Shown: positions 8,444-16,574, counted from the stretch's first letter. The stretch: 64,000 nt of DNA from an uncultured Christensenella sp. (GCA_905203015.1 CAJKUC010000010.1:1-64000), one strand, 5' to 3'. Notes: a model not told the origin generated them from the letters alone. Translations and numbers: made by a program.

Positions 8444-9184
8444 ATGAAAAAATACGATACGCGCCGTGTGGCGAAATTTTTCTTTCCTGCGATAAAACGT
8501 ATGGCGTTGCTTGCCTGTGTATTTGTCGTTGCCTGTGCGTGTTTTTACGCATGCGAAACGTCGTCGATCGAAGAAATTGCGTTGGATAAAGCGTTTTATT
8601 TTCTTGTTTCCGAAGAAGAAAACGCAGAGGCGTGTATTTCCGTGGCTACGTTGTACGGCGAGGCGGGAACGGAATATTCTTCGGACGGGAAAACATACGT
8701 GTTGTATGCCTGTTTTTCCGAAGCGGAGGAAGCGGAAAAAGAGCGAGCGGACCTGTGCAAAAAGAATATGCCTTATGCCGATTCTCTGTTTGTTTTGCCG
8801 AAACGTTGCGGAATGCTGTATTTTCGTGATAAGGCACAAAAACGCAGAAAGAACGATACGGTGAATTTTTTATCTTCGCTCGACGCGTGCGGGCAGGCCG
8901 TTTCCCGTGCCGCTTCCGATTTGCTCGGCGGCGTTTCTCAGAAAGCCCTGAAGCAGGGCAACGCCGTTACGACGGCAGTGCTTACGGATTTAGCGGCGAA
9001 GGCAAAAACGATCGGCAAAGAGGAAAAGTGCCGCGTATGGACGGATGCCGGATCGCGATGCGCCGATATTGCGGAAAATCTTGATTCCGCGGCGGGAGGC
9101 ATTATTTTTGCGGGAGATCTGAAATATATCCGCGCGGAGATCTGTCGGCTCTATATTGATTTCGCGGAAAATTTTTCTATATAA
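8444..9184 (+). CDS. Membrane-anchored extracytoplasmic protein, possibly SPOR-like
   Basis: 246 residues: a basic N-terminus, one hydrophobic segment (about 20-37), then a soluble region. Residues about 50-115 show an alternating strand-helix-strand pattern with a run of acidic/alanine residues, which resembles a SPOR (peptidoglycan-binding) fold; I cannot confirm this without a profile search. The cysteine after the hydrophobic segment does not sit in a good lipobox. No clear ribosome binding site precedes the ATG. It lies 136 bp after the ligase-like gene, separated by a hairpin near 8321-8347 without a T-run. Confidence 0.5.
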   Translation: MKKYDTRRVAKFFFPAIKRMALLACVFVVACACFYACETSSIEEIALDKAFYFLVSEEENAEACISVATLYGEAGTEYSSDGKTYVLYACFSEAEEAEKERADLCKKNMPYADSLFVLPKRCGMLYFRDKAQKRRKNDTVNFLSSLDACGQAVSRAASDLLGGVSQKALKQGNAVTTAVLTDLAAKAKTIGKEEKCRVWTDAGSRCADIAENLDSAAGGIIFAGDLKYIRAEICRLYIDFAENFSI

Positions 9185-9302
9185 ACGAGGAAAAGTAATT
9201 GCTTTTTCGGATCGGAATTTCAAATGTAAAAAACGCTGTAACATGACGTTTCCGAATCATAAAAAAATTATAAAAAATATTTGTCAAATGCCTTAAAAAC
9301 GC

Positions 9303-9331
9303 TTGCTTTTTTTTGATATATAGAGTATAAT
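9303..9331 (+). promoter_or_regulatory. tRNA-Thr promoter
   Basis: TTGCTT at 9303-9308 and TATAAT at 9326-9331, 17 bp spacer, about 43 bp before the tRNA. Confidence 0.75.
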
Positions 9332-9374
9332 AAACAGGCTTGTGATCGATGAGTTGCTTCATCGAAAAAGGAGT

Positions 9375-9450
9375 GCTACTGTGGCTCAGTTGGTAGAGCA
9401 GCTGATTCGTAATCAGCAGGTCGCCGGTTCAAGTCCGGCCAGTAGCTCCA
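9375..9450 (+). tRNA. tRNA-Thr (anticodon CGT)
   Basis: Complete 76 nt cloverleaf: acceptor GCTACTG pairs with CAGTAGC, anticodon stem-loop GCTGA-TTCGTAA-TCAGC gives CGT (reads ACG, Thr), T-loop GGTTCAAGTCC is canonical, and CCA is encoded. It has its own promoter and terminator. Confidence 0.96.
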
Positions 9451-9452
9451 AA

Positions 9453-9497
9453 AATAAACGATTGTAAGTGATTTGCTTATGATCGTTTATTTATTTT
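9453..9497 (+). terminator. tRNA-Thr terminator
   Basis: Perfect 10 bp outer stem AATAAACGAT (9453-9462 with 9482-9491) plus an inner GTAAG/CTTAT pairing, followed by TATTTT. Confidence 0.8.
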
Positions 9498-9924
9498 CAG
9501 ATGTTCCTTAAATAAGATAACCGAGAATCTGATATCGGCGTCGGGGTCACGAACCCGTTTATATCGGGAATATCGGGCTTGCCCTTAAAGTTATAACACA
9601 GTGAGTGCGTTTGGAAGTTTGGCACTTGTAAAATCTGAGCCCGCGATAGTGCGCGAATAGGGGACGTGTCATGAAAGTGCTACACGAACCGACGGCTGTA
9701 ATATGATTCAGATACTGTATTACAGTGACCGCAACGGTTAACGTCGGCAAAGGAACTTCCGTTTTTGAATATTTCGGCGGTCGACGGGAGGTTGGCTGCT
9801 TTTTTATTTGTCGGCTTTCTTTGGAATGATTTTTGCGAGTATATTATTATGTTACGCATAGAAGTTATGACACGCATAATACTTTTATGTATGACATAAT
9901 ATAATGAGATGAAATGTTGTTAAT
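9498..9924. other. Non-coding interval with a dyad-repeat array at its end
   Basis: No start codon with a ribosome binding site opens a convincing frame here on either strand; the short frames present have no recognisable protein features. The only structure I see is the repeat array at 9847-9899. Confidence 0.5.
9847..9899. repeat. Array of three 15 bp dyads (TTATG-N5-CATAA)
   Basis: TTATGTTACGCATAG (9847-9861), TTATGACACGCATAA (9865-9879) and TTATGTATGACATAA (9885-9899). The first two start 18 bp apart, the same spacing as pairs near 25.76 and 61.7 kb. Function unknown; operator or recombination site are both possible. Confidence 0.6.
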
Positions 9925-9970
9925 AAAAAAGAAGCGTTTTCGCAAATTAGGCGGAAATGCTTCTTTTTAA
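9925..9970 (-). terminator. Terminator of the 147-residue membrane protein gene
   Basis: GAAGC-containing imperfect stem with A-rich left and T-rich right flanks, so it can act on both strands; it lies just after the minus-strand stop codon. Confidence 0.75.
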
Positions 9971-10036
9971 TTGTATTTAAATTTGCTCGCGGGGATAAAA
10001 TACGTAAAGATATTCCCGTAAAATGTTTTGAATCGC

Positions 10037-10480
10037 TTATTTATCGACGGAAGAGGAAGTATCGGAAACTTTCTGAAGAATCGGCTTTTGCGAAAGCGAT
10101 TTTCTCGTAAGTTGCGCTTCCATTTTCTTTTCTCTGCGCTGCGCCGCTTCAAGTTCTTTTTTGATGCGTCTGGCTTCCTGTTTTTCCGTTAGTTCTTTTG
10201 TATTTGTTCCGCTTTTATTGATTCTGTATAACAGATAGAAGAGAAACCCGGCCGCAACACAGCATAAAAACGCGCCGAGTAAAGAAAACACGGTGGGCGT
10301 TAAGGAAGTGCCGGGCTGTTTATACTGTACCCATTCCACGGCTGTTAAATTGCCGTCGGGTGAATCTGCAAAGTTGTTCTGCGCGCCGTAAGGTAATATT
10401 CTTGTCAGTAAAAACACGGAAACGCAGGTGCAGAAACAAATAGCGAAACCGATTAAAACGTTGAGTTTTTTTCTGTTCAT
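10037..10480 (-). CDS. Hypothetical two-span membrane protein with charged coiled-coil-like tail
   Basis: 147 residues with hydrophobic segments at about 9-27 and 65-86, so an extracytoplasmic loop of about 35 residues probably lies between them. The C-terminal 55 residues are rich in Lys, Glu and Arg and probably helical (E-A-R-R-I-K-K-E-L-E-A-A-Q-R). A good ribosome binding site (GAGGTGA) precedes the start, and a promoter and a terminator flank it, so it is probably a real single-gene unit. I do not recognise the family and see no catalytic motif. Confidence 0.65.
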   Translation of the reverse strand: MNRKKLNVLIGFAICFCTCVSVFLLTRILPYGAQNNFADSPDGNLTAVEWVQYKQPGTSLTPTVFSLLGAFLCCVAAGFLFYLLYRINKSGTNTKELTEKQEARRIKKELEAAQRREKKMEAQLTRKSLSQKPILQKVSDTSSSVDK

Positions 10481-10499
10481 AGTTTCACCTCTTTGAAAA

Positions 10500-10528
10500 A
10501 ATATAGCACATTATGGTCGGTTTGTCAA
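10500..10528 (-). promoter_or_regulatory. Promoter of the 147-residue membrane protein gene
   Basis: On the minus strand TTGACA (10528-10523) and TATATT (10505-10500) with a 17 bp spacer, very close to the start codon. The rest of 10529-10768 shows nothing clear. Confidence 0.8.
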
Positions 10529-10768
10529 GAGAATTTTGCATTTTGCCCGAAAAAACGTTGAATAAGCGGTGAAATTTCATTTAAAATGATTCAAAACAGA
10601 TTGAAGATCTGCGGGGAAAAACGTAAAAAACAATCGGAAAATCGCACCGAACGACGTTTTTTGTGCGTATAATACAGTAAGCGACGAAACGACGCGGTTC
10701 GTGCCGACCGTATAAAGAAACGAGCCGATACGTAAAGTGATCTTCGTTGCTTTGCGAGGATTATACCG

Positions 10769-11506
10769 ATGACAAAATTTTCCGATTTTCCCGTTTGGAT
10801 ACAGGCTTTTTTCGGCGCTTCCGGTGCGTTTTTATTCACTGTATGCGGCGCCGTGCTTGTGTTTTTTCTGAAAGGCGAAAGCGGAAAAGCGAAAAGCGCG
10901 TTCGGCGGCTTTTCTTCCGGGGTGATGCTTTCGGCGGCGTTTTTTTCTCTCCTTTTGCCTGCCCTCGAAGTGGAAACTCGTTTGTCGCCCGCTTTTTCCG
11001 TCACGCTCGGTTTTCTCTGCGGCGCGCTCCTCATCTCCTGCGCCGATCTCTTTTTTATAAAGGGCGGAAAAACGACGGGCGGCGTCAAGTTGCTGTATGC
11101 GTCGGTCACACTTCACAATGTTCCGGAAGGATTAGCCGTCGGTGTTGCTTTTACGGGCGGCGTTCTTCCGGGACTGATGCTTGCGCTCGGGATCGGCATA
11201 CAGAATTTTCCCGAGGGCTTTTGTCTTGCGTATCCGTTGAAAAGCAGCGGTCTTTCAACGAAAAAAAGTTTTTGGCTTTCCGTTCTTTCGGGGGCGATCG
11301 AAATCCCGTTTGCCGTTCTCGGTTCGCTTCTTTTTGCTACGGGCGGCTATATGGCGTTCGCTCTGTCGTTCGCCGCCGGCGCGATGATCGCCGTCACCGC
11401 CACGGAACTGATCGCGGAAGCGTTTGAGGAAAAAAATCCGCTTTCGCTTGTGTGTTTCACAATCGGATTTGCCGTGATTATGTTTCTCGATCTGTTCTTT
11501 GCTTGA
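10769..11506 (+). CDS. ZIP family divalent metal transporter
   Basis: 245 residues, about eight membrane segments. ZIP proteins import zinc, iron or manganese into the cytosol. The two signature metal-binding helices are present: H-N-V-P-E-G-L-A-V-G near residue 117 and G-I-Q-N-F-P-E-G near residue 147. These match the ZupT/GufA branch, though the loop histidine cluster is absent. Start 10769 has GAGGAT upstream. It stands alone between non-coding stretches, with no metal-responsive operator that I can recognise. Substrate metal cannot be told from the sequence. Confidence 0.88.
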   Translation: MTKFSDFPVWIQAFFGASGAFLFTVCGAVLVFFLKGESGKAKSAFGGFSSGVMLSAAFFSLLLPALEVETRLSPAFSVTLGFLCGALLISCADLFFIKGGKTTGGVKLLYASVTLHNVPEGLAVGVAFTGGVLPGLMLALGIGIQNFPEGFCLAYPLKSSGLSTKKSFWLSVLSGAIEIPFAVLGSLLFATGGYMAFALSFAAGAMIAVTATELIAEAFEEKNPLSLVCFTIGFAVIMFLDLFFA

Positions 11507-11596
11507 AGTACTGAGGCTGAGCGCATGCTATAAGTTCCGAAGTCTTAAAAAGCGGTTTTCAAAACCTGTTGCGTTTTGTTTGCTCCCGTTGAAAAA

Positions 11597-11623
11597 GGCA
11601 GCCGAAAAACGGTTGCTTTTTTT
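11597..11623 (+). terminator. Terminator after ZIP transporter
   Basis: 7 bp stem GCAGCCG/CGGTTGC (one G-U pair), A5 loop and seven T. Confidence 0.75.
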
Positions 11624-11680
11624 GCTTTATTTTGTTATAATTAAAAACAACGAAAAACTGCAAAAGAGGAGTGAAAAGAT

Positions 11681-12121
11681 ATGCCTGCGATTAAAGTGAA
11701 AAAACTCGACGAGAGAGCGGTGTTGCCCGCCTACGGCTCTGAATATGCCGCGGGGGCGGATTTGTACGCCGTTTCCGACGGCGCGATAACGTTTCTGCCG
11801 GGCGAAACGAAATTCGTGCACACCGGGCTTGCAATGGAAATCCCCGTAGGCTATGCCGGGCTTGTGTATGCCCGTAGCGGTCTGGCGACGAAACGCGGGC
11901 TTGCTCCCGCCAATAAAGTGGGCGTGATAGACGCGGATTATCGCGGCGAAATCATGGTGGCGCTGCATAATCATTCCGAGAAAGAACAGACGATCGAATC
12001 GGGCGAAAGGATCGCGCAACTTGTGGTTACGCCTTTTTTAAAAGCGGAGTATACGGAAGCGGAAAGTCTTTCCGATACGGCGCGGGGCGAAGGCGGCTTC
12101 GGTAGTACGGGCAAGAAATAA
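11681..12121 (+). CDS. dut: dUTP diphosphatase
   Basis: 146 residues, the usual trimeric dUTPase length. It hydrolyses dUTP to dUMP, keeping uracil out of DNA and supplying dTMP synthesis. Conserved motifs appear in order: A-G-A-D-L-Y-A, A-R-S-G-L-A-T-K, G-V-I-D-A-D-Y-R-G-E, G-E-R-I-A-Q-L-V, and the C-terminal arm R-G-E-G-G-F-G-S-T-G that closes over the substrate. GAGGAG lies upstream of ATG 11681. trmB starts 98 bp later on the same strand. Confidence 0.96.
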   Translation: MPAIKVKKLDERAVLPAYGSEYAAGADLYAVSDGAITFLPGETKFVHTGLAMEIPVGYAGLVYARSGLATKRGLAPANKVGVIDADYRGEIMVALHNHSEKEQTIESGERIAQLVVTPFLKAEYTEAESLSDTARGEGGFGSTGKK

Positions 12122-12219
12122 TACTCGGAATAATGCTCGCGCGAAAATTGCGGTATGCGGCGAAATCGGGCAAAAGAATTAAACCGCAGGGCCAAAGAAG
12201 AAACGAAAGAGGTAAAAAT

Positions 12220-12909
12220 ATGTCTATGAGAATGCGCAGAAAGCGCAATTTCGACGAGCGTATGTTAGCGTGTGGCGATCTGCTGCTGGCGCATGGTACC
12301 GCAGGAATACTGAATATGAAAGAAGCGGCGGAAAATTATCGCGATCTGATTGATTTTTCCGCGGCGTTCGGCAACGATCACCCTGTAGAACTGGAAATCG
12401 GCTGCGGAAAAGGCGGCTTTATCATCGAAATGGCAAACGCGCGCGAAAACGTGAATTTTCTCGCTCTCGAAAAAATGAGCAACGTTATTTTAACGCCGAT
12501 GGAGCGCGTGGCGCAGGAGCAAATTAAAAACGTGAAATTTCTGAATATTCGCGCGGAGTGCCTGCCTTGCTATATTCCCGAAAATTCGATCGACGCGATC
12601 TATCTTAATTTTTCCACGCCGTTGCCGAAAATCGGCTATGCATCGCAGCGGCTTACGCACAGAAATTTTCTGGAAAAGTATAAGAAACTGCTGAAAAAGG
12701 GCGGGAAGATCATACAAAAAACCGACGATCGTCCGTTTTTCGATTTTTCTTTGGAAGAATACGCTGCCGCAGGGTATAAATTGGAAAAAGCCGATTACGA
12801 TTTGCATAAAAACGGCAATCCGGAAGGTAATATCGAAACGGAATACGAAAAAAAATGGGTGGAATGCGGTAAGCTGATTCATCTTGCGATTGCCGTGAAA
12901 GACGAATAA
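12220..12909 (+). CDS. trmB: tRNA (guanine-N7-)-methyltransferase
   Basis: 229 residues. TrmB places m7G at position 46 of tRNA using SAM. The SAM loop L-E-I-G-C-G-K-G-G-F is near residue 55. Family motifs T-D-D-R-P-F-F-D-F-S and the C-terminal T-E-Y-E-K-K-W are present. The usual N-F-x-D-P-W-P-K loop reads N-F-S-T-P-L-P-K, replacing an Asp and a Trp usually conserved. ATG 12220 is preceded by AAAGAGG; the upstream in-frame ATG at 12133 has none. It follows dut at close distance and may be co-transcribed. Confidence 0.9.
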   Translation: MSMRMRRKRNFDERMLACGDLLLAHGTAGILNMKEAAENYRDLIDFSAAFGNDHPVELEIGCGKGGFIIEMANARENVNFLALEKMSNVILTPMERVAQEQIKNVKFLNIRAECLPCYIPENSIDAIYLNFSTPLPKIGYASQRLTHRNFLEKYKKLLKKGGKIIQKTDDRPFFDFSLEEYAAAGYKLEKADYDLHKNGNPEGNIETEYEKKWVECGKLIHLAIAVKDE

Positions 12910-12937
12910 AATCATACGGCGAAGCGTGTTCATTTGC

Positions 12938-12973
12938 TTGACAATGCTTTGTTTCGCGTGCTATACTTATAAT
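12938..12973 (+). promoter_or_regulatory. Promoter for the TM1266 / ABC importer unit
   Basis: TTGACA at 12938-12943 with TATACT at 12962-12967 (18 bp spacer); an overlapping TATAAT follows at 12968-12973. Confidence 0.8.
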
Positions 12974-13188
12974 GTTATCGAAAACTTAAACCGAAAGACG
13001 CGTTCCGACGGCGAAAGGGAAAGTACAATTCATAAATACGAAGATCCGTTTACAGAGGCGGGATCGGAGCGGCGGGGAAAATCCTTCCGTAACGATAGGA
13101 ATACGGCGAAAAATCCGTTGCGTATTTTTCAGTGAAGAATGTAATGAAGTCTCTTTTGCCCGAAAACGCGGCAAAGGAGATTTTTATT
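12974..13188 (+). promoter_or_regulatory. Structured leader with attenuator hairpin that masks the ribosome binding site
   Basis: The transcript would have a leader of about 210 nt. Its last element is an 11 bp stem (13150-13160 with 13170-13180, one G-U pair) followed by TTTTT, an intrinsic terminator shape. The 3' arm contains the AAAGGAGA that serves the start codon at 13189, so formation of the stem would stop both transcription and translation. Upstream, GATCCG/CGGGATC and other pairings are possible. I find no T-box, TPP, FMN, SAM, lysine or cobalamin consensus. Confidence 0.55.
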
Positions 13189-13467
13189 ATGCAAAATGCA
13201 GAAAATATCGCCGCCGAGGCGGGCGAAAACCGTATTTCCGTAGTGAGTATTCTCGTTTTCAATCGCGAAAGTGCGGAACGGGTAAATTCCGTGCTTTCCT
13301 CTTACGGAGAATATATCATCGGCAGAATGGGTATACCGTATAAGCGGAAGAATGTTTCCGTGCTTTCCGTCGCGCTCGACGCTCCCGTAGAAATTACCAA
13401 CGCGCTCACGGGAAAACTCGGGAAAACGGAAGGGGTTTCCGTGAAAGCCCTGTTCGGAAAAATCTGA
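13189..13467 (+). CDS. TM1266-family putative regulator of the iron-only hydrogenase system
   Basis: 92 residues. The sequence is a small alpha/beta ferredoxin-like (NikR C-terminal-type) domain, with I-S-V-V-S-I-L-V-F-N-R, the G-E-Y-I-I-G-R-M-G-I-P-Y core, and L-T-G-K-L-G-K-x-x-G-V-S-V-K-A. This family is found beside [FeFe]-hydrogenase maturation genes and is thought to regulate them. None of those genes is in the window; an ABC importer follows instead, 123 bp downstream. Start 13189 has AAAGGAGA eight bases upstream. Confidence 0.8.
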   Translation: MQNAENIAAEAGENRISVVSILVFNRESAERVNSVLSSYGEYIIGRMGIPYKRKNVSVLSVALDAPVEITNALTGKLGKTEGVSVKALFGKI

Positions 13468-13590
13468 ACGAGCCGTGGTCGAAGGCTAAGAGGAAAAAAT
13501 TTTCTCGAATTTAAATTTTGCCGAAACCGAAATGAAGGCCCATTGAAATGCTTGTAAAAAAGATAAAAAAACAAAGGAGATTATACAAAC

Positions 13591-14730
13591 ATGAAAAAAG
13601 GATTTATCGCAAAACTTTTTGCTTCCGTCACCGCGCTCACCTGCGCGTTTTCGATTGCGGCGTGCTCGAAAGACGAGCCGACGAAAAACGATAACGGTAC
13701 GAACGGATCGCAGACGGAAAAAACAGAATATCAGATGCTCGGCACGGTAACGCACGGCAATTTATATTTTCTTTCCAAAAATTCGGAAGAAAAATTCGAT
13801 ACGACGGCTTCTTTGCAATCGCTGATCGGCAAAAAAGTAGGCGTCGTGCAACTGCCGAACGTTCCCGGGCTTATTCTCAAACTGATTCTTCAGAAAAATA
13901 ACGTGCCGTTCAAACAGATCGAAACGGCGGACGAAGCCGCGGAAGACAAAGTGAATCTGCTTGCGATTTCCAGCGATAACGCCGCGGCAACGATTGTTGC
14001 AAACGCGGAAAATTACGATTGTTTTGTTGCCGCGGATCCGCTCGTTACTTTGAAAACCAATCAGAACTTATTCAGATCCGGCAGCCTGCAAGCGCTTTAC
14101 GGCGAAAACGGATATCCGCAGGCGGTGATCGTGGGAAAGAGCGCGTTTTTGAAACAGTATCCCGAATGGACGAATAAATTCATGGAAAAACTTTCCGGAG
14201 CAGACGAATATCTTGCCGAAAGCGCCGCCGCCGCGATCCTCGCGCCGTATACCGCCGCATACACGGCGGACGGAAGAACGGGCAGTTGGAACGCGAAGAA
14301 TCTGAACGCGGCAAGCGTGGCAAACTGTAACGTAAAATTTGAAGCGTCGGCAACCTGCAAAACGGCTGTAACCACGATCGTTACGGAAATGTTTGAAATT
14401 CAGAGGCAGGCGGCGCCGACGATCACAGACGCTTTCTTCTATCTTCCGCCCGAAAGCGGCGTAAACACGATGTCTGCCGATATGGCTTCGGTTATGATCG
14501 CATCGAAAACACCGGAAGAAACGATCGTGTATTCTCCCGACGGCGCGCCCGCATTGATTCTTGCGGAACTGATGGCGGAAGGAACGCTCGAAGATACGGC
14601 GATCACATGCAAAATCGTCAGCCCCGATACGATCGGTACGTATGTTTCTTATCAGGGCGATCAGCAGTACAAAAACGCGGATTTCTGTATTCTTCCCGTA
14701 AATATGGCGGCGAAACTGCTCGGCAGATAA
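13591..14730 (+). CDS. ABC transporter substrate-binding lipoprotein (NMT1-like fold) with apparently circularly permuted lobes
   Basis: 379 residues. A lipoprotein signal ends in S-I-A-A-C at Cys25, then a polar linker. From residue 47 comes Y-Q-M-L-G-T-V-T-H-G-N-L-Y-F-L, then G-K-K-V-G-V-V-Q-L-P-N (about 80) and the second lobe ending in D-A-F-F-Y (about 290). The segment Y-S-P-D-G-A-P-A-L (about 315) to N-A-D-F-C-I-L-P-V-N-M-A-A-K-L-L-G (about 362-377) is at the C-terminus. In related type-2 binding proteins that segment forms the first strands and precedes the Q-M-L-G-T-V-T-H-G strand. The open frame is uninterrupted and has AAAGGAGA upstream. Ligand unknown. Confidence 0.8.
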   Translation: MKKGFIAKLFASVTALTCAFSIAACSKDEPTKNDNGTNGSQTEKTEYQMLGTVTHGNLYFLSKNSEEKFDTTASLQSLIGKKVGVVQLPNVPGLILKLILQKNNVPFKQIETADEAAEDKVNLLAISSDNAAATIVANAENYDCFVAADPLVTLKTNQNLFRSGSLQALYGENGYPQAVIVGKSAFLKQYPEWTNKFMEKLSGADEYLAESAAAAILAPYTAAYTADGRTGSWNAKNLNAASVANCNVKFEASATCKTAVTTIVTEMFEIQRQAAPTITDAFFYLPPESGVNTMSADMASVMIASKTPEETIVYSPDGAPALILAELMAEGTLEDTAITCKIVSPDTIGTYVSYQGDQQYKNADFCILPVNMAAKLLGR

Positions 14731-14803
14731 TCGGGCAGGAAACAAGAGCCTGCTTGCCGCGAAAAAATGCGGGAAGGCAGAGGAACGGCGGATAAAAGGC
14801 GGA

Positions 14804-15595
14804 ATGATGCGAAACGGCGAAAAAAACGGCGCGAATTTTATAAGAAAAAACGTTACGTCGACGCTCCTTTTCGGAGCGGCGGCGTTTCTCGCGTTGTTTG
14901 CATTGTGGGCGATTGCTTATTTTTCGGTACGGAACGAATTTCTCGTGCCGTCTTTGAAAGATACCTTGTGCTCTTTCGGCACCCTTTTCAAGGAAAAAGA
15001 ATTTTTCGTTTCGTACGGAAATACGCTTCTCAGGTTGGTGAAAGCGTTTTTGATATCTTTTCTCCCCGCATTGATTTGCGGCGTGGCGGCGTATGTGTGC
15101 CCGCCCGTAAAAAAAATATTTGCCGTGGCTGTGGCGGCGCTTCGTTCGTTGCCTACGATGGCGGTGCTTTTGATGATTCTGGTGTGGTCTACGCCCGGAA
15201 AAGCCCCCGTAATCGTAGCGTTTCTGTCGTTGTTTCCGCTCCTTTATACGGGAGTGATAAACGCGCTTTCCTCAGTAGACGAAAAGTATAAAAAGGTATG
15301 CAGAGTATATCGCGTGCCGGTGTATCGGCAGATTTTTTCGATGTATCTGCCGCAAAGTTTGCCTTATATGCTGCGCGACGGCGGCAGCGCTCTTTCGTTC
15401 GGCGTGAAACTCGTGGTTTCGGCGGAAGTAGTTTCGTATACGTTCAAAAGTATGGGCGGATTGATGCAGGACGCGAAAATTTATCTCGATATGCCGCGCC
15501 TGTTTGCTCTTACGCTTTTTGCCGTGCTTACGGGGCTCGTATTTGAAACGATCGGAAATCTGCTTGCCGTTGCGGCGGAAAGGAGGGTGAAATGA
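14804..15595 (+). CDS. ABC transporter permease (nitrate/sulfonate/taurine-like, BPD_transp_1)
   Basis: 263 residues with about six membrane segments. The EAA-type coupling loop is recognisable around residues 145-175 (A-L-S-S-V-D-E-K-Y-K-K-V-C-R-V-Y-R-V-P), and P-x-x-L-P-Y follows. It forms the membrane channel for the upstream binding protein. The start ATG-ATG at 14804 follows AAAGGCGGA. The stop codon overlaps the ATPase start by 4 bp (ATGA), so the two are translationally coupled. Substrate is not deducible. Confidence 0.88.
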   Translation: MMRNGEKNGANFIRKNVTSTLLFGAAAFLALFALWAIAYFSVRNEFLVPSLKDTLCSFGTLFKEKEFFVSYGNTLLRLVKAFLISFLPALICGVAAYVCPPVKKIFAVAVAALRSLPTMAVLLMILVWSTPGKAPVIVAFLSLFPLLYTGVINALSSVDEKYKKVCRVYRVPVYRQIFSMYLPQSLPYMLRDGGSALSFGVKLVVSAEVVSYTFKSMGGLMQDAKIYLDMPRLFALTLFAVLTGLVFETIGNLLAVAAERRVK

Positions 15596-16416
15596 CGGAT
15601 CGGCTTTTCGGCTGTGCCTTTGTTTCGGAAAACGAAGCGAAAAACGGCGCGGGAATAAATAATCGGGCGGCAACATACGCAAACGGAAATGCCGAAGAAA
15701 GAGAAGCGTTTGCCTCGCTCGCGCATATTTTCAAACGTTACGGCGATAAAACGGTGTTTCACGATTTTTCGTTGGAGATTTATCGCGGGGAAATTCTGTG
15801 TATTCTCGGCGAATCCGGCGGAGGAAAGACGACTCTTTTAAATCTGCTCGCTTCGCAGGAGGAAGCGGACGAGGGAGAAATTTTCTTTCCTTGTTGCCGT
15901 GGCGATTCGCTTAACGGAGGCGTTCCGCGCGTTTCTTATGCCTTTCAGGATGATACGTTGCTTCCGAATCTCACGGCGCTCGGCAATCTTACGTTTGTCG
16001 GCGGCGAGAAAGAAGAATGTGTTTCTCTTCTGCGGCGCGCGGAACTTTCCGATCGCGCGGATAAAATTCCTCGTATGCTTTCGGGCGGCGAAAAACAAAG
16101 AGTATCTTTGCTTCGTGCATTTGCAGCGCCGTTCGATCTGTTACTTGCCGACGAACCTTTTTCCGCGCTTGACGTGGCGTTGAAAGAACGTATGATTTCA
16201 CTCTTTTTGTCTCTGTGGCGGGAAAAATCACAAAAAGAAAGAAAAACGGCGGTGGTGGTGACGCACAGCGTGAAAGAAGCGCTGAAAATCGCCGATCGCG
16301 TGATCGTTTTAAAAAACGGCAGAATTGCCGCCGATCGGTGTGTGCCGAAAGAGGACGACGAAAAACAGAAAATACTCCGTATGGAATTGCTTTCTGCTTT
16401 GATCGAAGAAGATTGA
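15592..16416 (+). CDS. ABC transporter ATP-binding protein (SsuB/TauB-like)
   Basis: 274 residues. After a poorly conserved N-terminal stretch of about 40 residues come Walker A G-E-S-G-G-G-K-T (about 73), a Q-loop at Y-A-F-Q-D-D, the signature L-S-G-G-E, and Walker B L-L-L-A-D-E-P followed by the D-loop S-A-L-D and the switch His in V-V-T-H. It energises the importer with the two preceding genes. The N-terminal extension could mean a later true start, but the ATGA overlap with the permease supports 15592. Transcription ends at a strong terminator just after the stop. Confidence 0.92.
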   Translation: MTDRLFGCAFVSENEAKNGAGINNRAATYANGNAEEREAFASLAHIFKRYGDKTVFHDFSLEIYRGEILCILGESGGGKTTLLNLLASQEEADEGEIFFPCCRGDSLNGGVPRVSYAFQDDTLLPNLTALGNLTFVGGEKEECVSLLRRAELSDRADKIPRMLSGGEKQRVSLLRAFAAPFDLLLADEPFSALDVALKERMISLFLSLWREKSQKERKTAVVVTHSVKEALKIADRVIVLKNGRIAADRCVPKEDDEKQKILRMELLSALIEED

Positions 16417-16420
16417 TCAA

Positions 16421-16473
16421 AATAAAAACAGACCGCGTTTCGCCGATGCAGCGATTCGGGGTCTGTTTTTATT
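16421..16473. terminator. Bidirectional terminator
   Basis: 14 bp perfect stem AATAAAAACAGACC (16421-16434 with 16460-16473); it serves the ABC operon on the plus strand and can serve the antiporter gene on the minus strand. Confidence 0.88.
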
Positions 16474-16574
16474 TATGAGGTTTGATTTCTATCCTGTCTG
16501 ACGACCGACGAAGAAACGGTGCAGATATAAATGTGCCGGAGGATCAAAACGGAAAGGGCAGATCAAACGTCGTT

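Noticed and set aside
9559..9877. Two short minus-strand frames between tRNA-Thr and the membrane protein gene
   Set aside because: No ribosome binding site, no recognisable features, overlapping frames of equal weakness; one runs into the dyad array.
12974..13188. Known riboswitch or T-box in the TM1266 leader
   Set aside because: I looked for TPP, FMN, SAM, lysine, cobalamin and T-box core sequences and found none; only the terminal hairpin is supported.
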